Assembly: GCA_031283015.1 (NCBI GenBank)
Contig: JAITCQ010000012.1
Location: 1-11,242, forward strand
Direction: 5' to 3'
DNA length: 11,242 nucleotides
Source of the DNA: Candidatus Methanoplasma sp.
Lineage (GTDB): Archaea > Thermoplasmatota > Thermoplasmata > Methanomassiliicoccales > Methanomethylophilaceae
Shown here: positions 5,801-11,242 of the stretch, in pieces
How positions within the stretch are numbered: the stretch's first letter is position 1
Layout: every line of letters begins with the position of its first letter
The notes under the pieces: model-generated
Databases searched by the model: none
Told to the model about the DNA's origin: nothing
What the model saw: the letters and a program-made list of their open reading frames with translations, nothing else
Position numbers and translations under genes: made by a program

Positions 5801-8248
5801 TCACTCCTCTTCCCCGTCGGAGATTATGGGCTGGACCGCGGTTATCTTGTCTCCGTTCCTCATGTCCATGATACGGACGCCTTTCGCATTGCGACCGGTC
5901 TCCCTTATCTCGTCCACGTTCATGCGTATCATCTTCCCGTGCACGCTGGTCACCATAAGATGGTCGCCGGCGGATACTTTTCGGACGGACACGACCTTGC
6001 CGTTCCTCTCGTCCGTCTTTATCGTTATCACGCCTTTCGCCCCGCGTTTCGTCTGACGGTAATCGCTCACATCGGATATTTTGCCGTATCCGTTCTCCGT
6101 CACCGTCAGCAGCTTATCCTCATTGCGAACCACCGCCATGGACACGACGGCGTCGCCCTCGTTGAGCGTCACGCCCTTGACCCCCATCGTATCCCTGCCG
6201 GTGGAGCGGGCGCCCGACTCGTTGAACCTCACGGCCTGGCCGTTCATGGTGGCAAGGATGATCTGGTCCTTCTCTTCGGTGATGGATGTCTCTATCAACT
6301 CGTCGCCGTCCTCCAGCTTTATCGCCTTTATCCCTCTGGACCTCACGTTGCTGTACGCGCTGAGGCTTGTCTTCTTAAGGAGCCCGTTCTTCGTGCAGAA
6401 CGCCAGATACTTATCTTCAGGGAAGTCGTGGACGCATATGGTGTTCACCACCATCTCCCCCTGCTCTATGTCGGGAAGAAGATTGATAATCGGTTTCCCT
6501 TTCGACTGCCTGCTTCCCTCCGGGACCCTGTATCCCTTGAGCCAATGCAGCCTTCCGTGGTTCGTTATGAACATCAGGTAGTCATGGGAGGATGTGACGA
6601 ACATGCTTGAGACGTAGTCCTCCTCTTTGGTCTGCATGCCTATCAGGCCCACCCCGCCCCTGGCCTGCTGCCTGTATGTGCTGAGCGGTATCCTTTTGAT
6701 GTAGTTGTCGGCGGAGATGGTTATCACCACGTCCTCCATCGGGATCAGGTCCTCTTCGTCTATGTCCAGTGCGCTCTCGTTGATGATCGTCCTGCGCTCG
6801 TCCCCGTAGGAGTCCTTCATCTCTTTGAGTTCGTCCTTAATGATTGTCAGGACCCTGCCGTGGCTGTCCAGGATGTCGCGCAGGTCCTTCATCAGCTCGA
6901 TCAGCTGCCTGTGCTCCTCCCGTATGGAATCTATCTCCAGGCCGGTGAGCTTCTGCAGTCTCATGTCCAGTATGGCCTTCGCCTGCTCCTCGTCTATTCC
7001 TAATAGGTTCCTCAGGCCCTCGTTGGCCTCTGGCGCATCCTTCGAGGCGCGGATCAGGGCTATGGTCTCATCGAGCATGCTCAGGGCCTTCATCAGCCCC
7101 TCGAGTATATGGTAGCGTTTCTCCGCCTGTTCCAGGTCATACTGGGTCCTGCGGACAACGACCTCCGTCCTGTATGCAATATAATGGCTTATCATATCCT
7201 TCAGAGTGAGCACGGTAGGCTTGTTGTTCACAAGTGCCAGATTTATTATTCCGTAGGTGATCTCCATCTGCGTCCTCTTGAAGAGGTTCTCAAGCACCAC
7301 ATTGTCTATGGCATCCCTGTGAAGCTCGATCACCACCCTCATTCCGTCCCTGTCTGACTCGTCCCTGAGGTCGGTGATATCCTCGAGTACCTTGTCCTTG
7401 ACATATTCGGCTATCGTCTCGATAAGCGCGGCTTTGTTGACCTGGTACGGAAGCTCGTCGATTATTATGCTGCTCTTGCCGTTGCCGATCTCCTCAAAAT
7501 GGGTGTTCGCCCTGACCTTTATCTTCCCCCTCCCGGTGGTGTAAGCGGATATTATTCCGGAAAGGCCGTAAACGGTCCCTCCTGTGGGGAAATCCGGCCC
7601 TTTCACGAACCTCATGAGGTCCGTCACGTCAGCCTCCGGATTGTCTATGGAATAGATCATCGCGTCGCATACCTCCGAAAGGTTGTGCGGCGGCATCTTG
7701 GTCGCCATGCCTACCGCTATCCCGTCCGAGCCATTCACCAGAAGATTTGGGAACTTTGCGGGCAGGACGCTCGGTTCTTTCAGAGATCCGTCGAAGTTGT
7801 CCACGAAGTCGACGGTGTTCTTGTCCAGGTCGGCGAGCAGGTCGCTGGATATCTTTGACAGCCTGGCCTCCGTATAACGCATCGCCGCTGGGGAGTCTCC
7901 GTCGACGGAACCGAAGTTGCCCTGACCGTCCACCAGCGGATATCTCAGGGAGAATGGCTGCGCCATCCTGACCATCGACTCGTAAGCGGCGGAGTCTCCG
8001 TGGGGGTGGTACTTACCAAGGACCTCTCCCACCACTCTCGCCGATTTCTTATGGGGTCTGTTGTGCGGCAGACCGAGTTCCGACATCGCGTACAGGATCT
8101 TCCTGTGGACGGGCTTCAGCCCGTCCCTTATGTCGGGAAGCGCGCGCCCTACTATCACGCTCATGGAGTAGTCGATGTACGACCTCTTCATCTCTTTCTC
8201 GATGCTCTGGGGTATGATCTTCTTACGTTCTTCCATACGATCACACAT
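5801..8248 (-). CDS. gyrA: DNA gyrase subunit A
   Basis: The DNA breakage-reunion subunit of the type IIA topoisomerase that introduces negative supercoils (GyrA2GyrB2). The 815-aa product has the winged-helix/tower domain with YSMSVIVGRALPDIRDG (27-43), the quinolone-determining region HPHGDSAAYESMVRMAQ (81-97) and the catalytic pair R124-Y125 in AAMRYTEARL. The coiled-coil gate lies near 360-490 and the C-terminal beta-pinwheel from about 505. The GyrA box is present but altered, QARGGVG (528-534), against the canonical QRRGGKG. Later pinwheel blades show RSRGIKAIKL, RGAKGVITI and RNAKGVRIM. The first ATG (8248) overlaps the gyrB stop; ATG 8236, 4 nt after that stop, gives an 811-aa protein and is equally possible, since neither has a strong SD. 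Archaeal gyrases were acquired from bacteria (established). Confidence 0.96.
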   Translation of the reverse strand: MCDRMEERKKIIPQSIEKEMKRSYIDYSMSVIVGRALPDIRDGLKPVHRKILYAMSELGLPHNRPHKKSARVVGEVLGKYHPHGDSAAYESMVRMAQPFSLRYPLVDGQGNFGSVDGDSPAAMRYTEARLSKISSDLLADLDKNTVDFVDNFDGSLKEPSVLPAKFPNLLVNGSDGIAVGMATKMPPHNLSEVCDAMIYSIDNPEADVTDLMRFVKGPDFPTGGTVYGLSGIISAYTTGRGKIKVRANTHFEEIGNGKSSIIIDELPYQVNKAALIETIAEYVKDKVLEDITDLRDESDRDGMRVVIELHRDAIDNVVLENLFKRTQMEITYGIINLALVNNKPTVLTLKDMISHYIAYRTEVVVRRTQYDLEQAEKRYHILEGLMKALSMLDETIALIRASKDAPEANEGLRNLLGIDEEQAKAILDMRLQKLTGLEIDSIREEHRQLIELMKDLRDILDSHGRVLTIIKDELKEMKDSYGDERRTIINESALDIDEEDLIPMEDVVITISADNYIKRIPLSTYRQQARGGVGLIGMQTKEEDYVSSMFVTSSHDYLMFITNHGRLHWLKGYRVPEGSRQSKGKPIINLLPDIEQGEMVVNTICVHDFPEDKYLAFCTKNGLLKKTSLSAYSNVRSRGIKAIKLEDGDELIETSITEEKDQIILATMNGQAVRFNESGARSTGRDTMGVKGVTLNEGDAVVSMAVVRNEDKLLTVTENGYGKISDVSDYRQTKRGAKGVITIKTDERNGKVVSVRKVSAGDHLMVTSVHGKMIRMNVDEIRETGRNAKGVRIMDMRNGDKITAVQPIISDGEEE

Positions 8249-10142
8249 CCAGGTTCACTACTTCGTGGGCGTGCTCGATTATGAACTCGCGCCTCGGCTC
8301 CACGTCGTCGCCCATCAGGATCGAGAACAGCTGGTCGGCGAGCATCCCGTCCTCGATCTCGACCTTCTTCATCAGCCGGGTCTCCGGGTCCATAGTGGTC
8401 TCCCACAGCTGCTGCGGGTTCATCTCTCCCAACCCTTTGTATCTGCTTATGTTCGCGCCGGAACCGATCTCTTCCAGCGCCTTTGCCATCTCTCCTTCGT
8501 TGTAGGCGTAGATCTCCTTCTTCCCTTTGGATACCCTATAGAGGGGGGGCATCGCGAGGAACACGTGGCCGTTCTCGATCAGCGGCCTCATCTGTCTGTA
8601 GAACAGGGTCAGTAGCAGGGTGCCTATGTGCGCCCCGTCGATATCGGCATCGGTCATTATGACGATGCTGTGGTACCTTACCTTCGAAACGTCGAATTCC
8701 TTTCCGATCCCGCCGCCTATCGCGATCATCAGGTTCTTTATCTCCTCGTTGTCCAGTATCTTGTCTGGCCTCGCCTTCTCCACGTTCAGGATCTTTCCGC
8801 GGAGCGGCAGTATCGCCTGGAACGCGCGGTTCCTTCCCTGCTTGGCGCTTCCGCCGGCGGATTCTCCCTCCACGATGTACAGCTCGCATTTCGCCGGGTC
8901 CTTCTCGGAGCAGTCGGCGAGTTTCCCGGGCAGGCTGCCGGACTCCAGCGCGCTCTTCCTCCTTGTGGCGTCCCTCGCCTTCCTCGCCGCCTCCCTGCTC
9001 TCCAGCGCGGATATCCCCTTCCTGACGACCAGCGCGGCCACCGAGGGGTTCTCCAGGAAGTACTCCGCAAGTTTCTCGTTCATGAATTCGGAGACCGCCT
9101 TCTGAGCGATGCTGCTTCCGAGCTTCGCTTTCGTCTGGCCTTCGAACTGCGGCTCCGGCATCCTTATGCTGAGGATCGCCGTGAGCCCTTCTCTTACGTC
9201 GCTCCCTTCGAGGGCGGTGTCCTTGAGCAATCCGTTGTCCTTACCGTAGCTGTTGATCGTTTTCGTCAACGACGCCCTGAACCCGGTCATGTGCGTTCCG
9301 CCCTCGGGTGTGTAGATGGTGTTAACGAAAGAATCGATCGCCTCGTTGTACCCGTCCGTATATTGGAGGGCGATGTCCATCATCACCCCGTACCTTTCTC
9401 CGGAAAGGGCGATCGGCGGCTCATGTATGGCCTTCTTCGACCTGTTTAGATACTGAACGAACTCCGACACTCCGCCGTCGTAATGGAACATCTCGGACCT
9501 CCCGGTCCTTTTGTCCTCAAAGAATATGGTCGCCTCCTTGTTGAGGAACGCCTGATTCCTGAACCTGTTCTGAAGCACTTCGTACTCGAAGGCAGTGGTC
9601 TCAAAAATACCGTCATCCGGGTAGAACGTGATAGTCGTCCCGGTCCTGCTCGATACGCCTATGGTCTCCACCGGGCCGTCCGGTATCCCGATCTGGTATG
9701 TTTGCCGATACATCTTGCCGTCCCTTTCGACAACAGCGATGAGCCGTTTCGACAGGGCGTTGACGACGGAAACGCCCACTCCATGGAGTCCGCCGGACAC
9801 TTTGTACGCATTCTGGTCGAATTTGCCTCCCGCGTGAAGGTCGGTGAGACACATCTCCAGCGCATCCTTCCCCTCTTCCTTGTTCATACCGACGGGGATC
9901 CCTCTCCCATCGTCGGCGACGGTCACTGAGCCGTCCTCGTTCAGGTATACGTTCACCTTTTTGGCAAAGCCCGCCATCACCTCATCAATCCCATTGTCCA
10001 CGACCTCGTAGACAAGGTGATGGAGGCCTCTGCCGTCGGTGCTTCCTATGTACATTCCCGGTCTTTTCCTGACCGCTTCCAATCCTTTTAGGGCGACTAT
10101 GCTGTCTGCGTCGTACAGTCCCTGCTGTGTGCTCCCATCCAT
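8241..10142 (-). CDS. gyrB: DNA gyrase subunit B
   Basis: The ATPase subunit of gyrase. The 633-aa product has normal length for the short GyrB form lacking the proteobacterial insertion. The GHKL ATPase domain shows the catalytic base E46 and Mg-binding N50 in YEVVDNGIDE, DDGRGIPVG (78-86), GGLHGVGVSVVNAL (117-130), and transducer lysine K339 in QTKAKLG. The TOPRIM domain has EGESAGGSA (425-433) and the metal ligands DADIDG (498-503), followed by RYKGLGEMNPQQLWETTMDP, the classic GyrB/ParE tail. Start: ATG 10142 has GGAG (10154-10151) eight bases upstream. It is the first gene of a minus-strand operon, and its last codons overlap the longer gyrA start. Its promoter adjoins an alternating purine-pyrimidine tract. 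Confidence 0.97.
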   Translation of the reverse strand: MDGSTQQGLYDADSIVALKGLEAVRKRPGMYIGSTDGRGLHHLVYEVVDNGIDEVMAGFAKKVNVYLNEDGSVTVADDGRGIPVGMNKEEGKDALEMCLTDLHAGGKFDQNAYKVSGGLHGVGVSVVNALSKRLIAVVERDGKMYRQTYQIGIPDGPVETIGVSSRTGTTITFYPDDGIFETTAFEYEVLQNRFRNQAFLNKEATIFFEDKRTGRSEMFHYDGGVSEFVQYLNRSKKAIHEPPIALSGERYGVMMDIALQYTDGYNEAIDSFVNTIYTPEGGTHMTGFRASLTKTINSYGKDNGLLKDTALEGSDVREGLTAILSIRMPEPQFEGQTKAKLGSSIAQKAVSEFMNEKLAEYFLENPSVAALVVRKGISALESREAARKARDATRRKSALESGSLPGKLADCSEKDPAKCELYIVEGESAGGSAKQGRNRAFQAILPLRGKILNVEKARPDKILDNEEIKNLMIAIGGGIGKEFDVSKVRYHSIVIMTDADIDGAHIGTLLLTLFYRQMRPLIENGHVFLAMPPLYRVSKGKKEIYAYNEGEMAKALEEIGSGANISRYKGLGEMNPQQLWETTMDPETRLMKKVEIEDGMLADQLFSILMGDDVEPRREFIIEHAHEVVNLDV

Positions 10143-10200
10143 TTCCGCAACTCCGAATAAAATATCTTACACTTTACCATATACGGACCTATTATTTATA
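10143..10200 (-). promoter_or_regulatory. gyrB promoter and ribosome binding site
   Basis: The minus strand reads TATAAATAAT at 10200-10191, a near-consensus archaeal TATA box, predicting transcription start near 10170 and a leader of about 28 nt. A second A/T-rich candidate, GTATATGG, lies around 10184-10177. The SD GGAG (10154-10151) sits eight bases before the ATG. The local sequence is much more A/T-rich than the surrounding genes. Confidence 0.65.
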
Positions 10201-10203
10201 CGG

Positions 10204-10222
10204 GTGCACGCGCACGCGCGCA
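10204..10222. repeat. 19-nt alternating purine-pyrimidine (Z-DNA-prone) tract
   Basis: From 10204 to 10222 every step alternates purine and pyrimidine, made only of GT, GC, AC and CG steps (GTGCACGCGCACGCGCGCA). Such d(GC/AC)n tracts are the classical sequences that flip to left-handed Z-DNA under negative supercoiling. The tract begins four bases upstream of the gyrB TATA box. The pattern is read directly; Z-formation in vivo is inferred. Confidence 0.8.
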
Positions 10223-10388
10223 AACTTCCGCACCGCAGATTTGACCTAGCTTTCAAACACACTTCCCGCGCCGTTTCGCCGCCCGTTCGTAAGCTTTTCC
10301 CGCCTTGAGAACGGCCCCTGACGATGCGGGTCTGACGGCGCGTTCCGTTCGGTCCGTGAAGAAGGGGGGGCGCACATTGATAAGTCTG
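10223..10388. other. Central part of the gyrB-thiC divergent intergenic region
   Basis: No credible gene lies here. It contains a weak inverted repeat GAACGG (10309-10314) / CCGTTC (10345-10350) with a 30-nt loop and a G7 homopolymer (10364-10370). The conserved TPP riboswitch cores are absent, although thiC follows. Open frames crossing this stretch are antisense to gyrB or thiC. Confidence 0.5.
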
Positions 10389-10415
10389 AAATATTGACAA
10401 ACGATGCCTGTATGC
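10388..10415 (+). promoter_or_regulatory. thiC promoter, probably leaderless transcript
   Basis: GAAATATT (10388-10395) is centred about 25 bp before the ATG at 10416, the distance expected between an archaeal TATA box and the transcription start. No Shine-Dalgarno sequence is visible before the ATG, so the mRNA probably begins at or next to the start codon. The assignment rests on composition and spacing. Confidence 0.45.
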
Positions 10416-11242
10416 ATGAGCACCATAATGGAAGAGGCCCGGCGGGGCGTCAACCCTCTGATCAAAAGGATAGCCGAAAAAGAGGGAGTGAGCGAAGAGT
10501 TCGTAAGGAACGGGATAGCTTCCGGGAGGATCGTGGTGCCCCTCAACCCCATACACGATCCGGAGCCGTCCGCGATCGGTGAGGGCCTGGGGATAAAGGT
10601 GAACGTCAACCTCGGGACGTCCAGGGATATTGTAGATCTTGACAGCGAGCTCCGGAAACTGGACATCTCCGTAAGATACGGAGCCGACGCGGTGATGGAC
10701 CTCAGTACCGGCGGGGACATCGACCATATCAGAAAAACGCTCATCGGCAAGGCCCCGATGATGATGGGCTCGGTGCCGATCTATCAGACGGGATTGACGG
10801 CGGCGAGGAAGGACGCCGTGGTGGACATGACGGAGGACGACATATTCGGCGGCATAGAGAAGCACGCAAAGGACGGGATGGACTTCATGACCGTCCACTG
10901 CGGAATAACGAAGGAATCGGTTGCCTGGCTCAAAAAGAGCAAAAGGGTGACGGATGTCGTTTCGAGAGGCGGGTCCTTCCTTACGGCATGGATACTCCAT
11001 AACGAAGAGGAGAACCCTCTCTTCAAGAATTTTGATTATCTGTTGGAGATGGCCGGGAAGTACGAGTTCACCCTTTCCCTCGGGGACGGGTTCAGGCCCG
11101 GGTGCATTGACGACGCGTCAGACCAGGCGCAGCTTGCCGAACTGATGACCTTGGGCCACCTGGTCAAAAGGTGCAGGGAGGCCGGCGTCCAAAGCATGGT
11201 CGAGGGCCCCGGACATGTTCCCCTGGACCAGGTGCCGATGAA
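10416..11242 (+). CDS. thiC: Phosphomethylpyrimidine synthase ThiC (partial, runs off the window)
   Basis: A radical-SAM enzyme that rearranges aminoimidazole ribotide (AIR) into hydroxymethylpyrimidine phosphate, the pyrimidine half of thiamine. The frame is open to the window edge, giving 275 codons. Family signatures: MEEARRG at the N-terminus, RYGADAVMDLSTGGDI, the GSVPIYQ segment after MMM, MTVHCGI, VSRGGSF, SLGDGFRPGCIDDASDQAQ and MVEGPGHVPLDQVP. The C-terminal CxxCx4C iron-sulfur motif lies beyond the window. The start is ATG 10416; ATG 10428, which begins directly at MEEARRG, is an alternative. The protein matches the compact archaeal/anaerobe form, lacking the long plant and proteobacterial N-terminal extension. 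No TPP riboswitch precedes it. Its substrate is made by PurM, also in this window. Confidence 0.95.
   Translation, partial: MSTIMEEARRGVNPLIKRIAEKEGVSEEFVRNGIASGRIVVPLNPIHDPEPSAIGEGLGIKVNVNLGTSRDIVDLDSELRKLDISVRYGADAVMDLSTGGDIDHIRKTLIGKAPMMMGSVPIYQTGLTAARKDAVVDMTEDDIFGGIEKHAKDGMDFMTVHCGITKESVAWLKKSKRVTDVVSRGGSFLTAWILHNEEENPLFKNFDYLLEMAGKYEFTLSLGDGFRPGCIDDASDQAQLAELMTLGHLVKRCREAGVQSMVEGPGHVPLDQVPM

Noticed and set aside
5747..6610. 287-codon plus-strand frame opposite gyrA
   Set aside because: Antisense shadow of the gyrA C-terminal domain, with no SD and no domain signature.
10223..10415. TPP riboswitch upstream of thiC
   Set aside because: The conserved CUGAGA and GCGnAGGGA-type cores are not seen, and the promoter spacing leaves no leader.
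10167..11000. 277-codon minus-strand frame opposite thiC
   Set aside because: The opposite strand encodes clear ThiC motifs; this frame is compositionally a shadow.
1..11242. CRISPR array, insertion sequence or att-site signatures, including next to the tRNA
   Set aside because: No regular repeat-spacer pattern, transposase, integrase or duplicated tRNA 3' end was seen; the flanks of tRNA-Phe are ordinary genes.

Overview
This window is compact archaeal housekeeping DNA. The gene set suggests a euryarchaeote of class Thermoplasmata, tentatively the Methanomassiliicoccales: an archaeal Lhr-type helicase, a DUF531 protein, an archaeal-type purM, bacterial-type gyrB-gyrA, thiC, GGTGA/GGAG ribosome binding sites, TATA-box promoters 25-30 bp upstream of predicted transcription starts, and several apparently leaderless genes. 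The class assignment is inference from gene content and style; no taxonomic marker such as rRNA is present. No mobile element, CRISPR array, rRNA or phage gene was seen.

Layout. Positions 1-71 hold a probable gene tail, a perfect inverted repeat and a T-run. Positions 72-2816 (+) encode an Lhr-family helicase with a C-terminal four-cysteine zinc motif. It abuts tail-to-tail, with no spacer, rlmE/ftsJ (2817-3500, -), an rRNA 2'-O-ribose methyltransferase. A 100-bp divergent promoter region containing a perfect 12-bp palindrome separates rlmE from purM (3601-4620, +). purM overlaps by 7 bp the convergent DUF531 gene (4614-5153, -), a SPOUT-like putative RNA methyltransferase. DUF531 lies 2 nt downstream of a 54-residue protein gene with a TTG start (5156-5320, -). 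A tRNA-Phe gene with its own TATA box (5381-5456, -) follows.

The right half is the gyrase operon on the minus strand: gyrB (8241-10142), gyrA (5801-8248) and a small two-helix membrane protein (5505-5798), closely packed. A 273-bp divergent region separates gyrB from thiC (10416 to the window end, +), which is cut by the window edge. That region carries a 19-nt alternating purine-pyrimidine tract, of the Z-DNA-prone type, directly against the gyrB TATA box.

Functional themes. The left half is rich in RNA biology (helicase, rRNA methyltransferase, putative SPOUT methyltransferase, tRNA). AIR synthetase (PurM) makes aminoimidazole ribotide, which is exactly the substrate of ThiC, so the two metabolic genes in the window are consecutive steps of thiamine pyrimidine synthesis although they are not in one operon. 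The most interesting leads are the 54-aa/DUF531 pair beside tRNA-Phe, the Z-prone tract at the gyrase promoter, the altered GyrA box, and the rlmE promoter palindrome. I found no clearly new multi-gene defence or mobile system.
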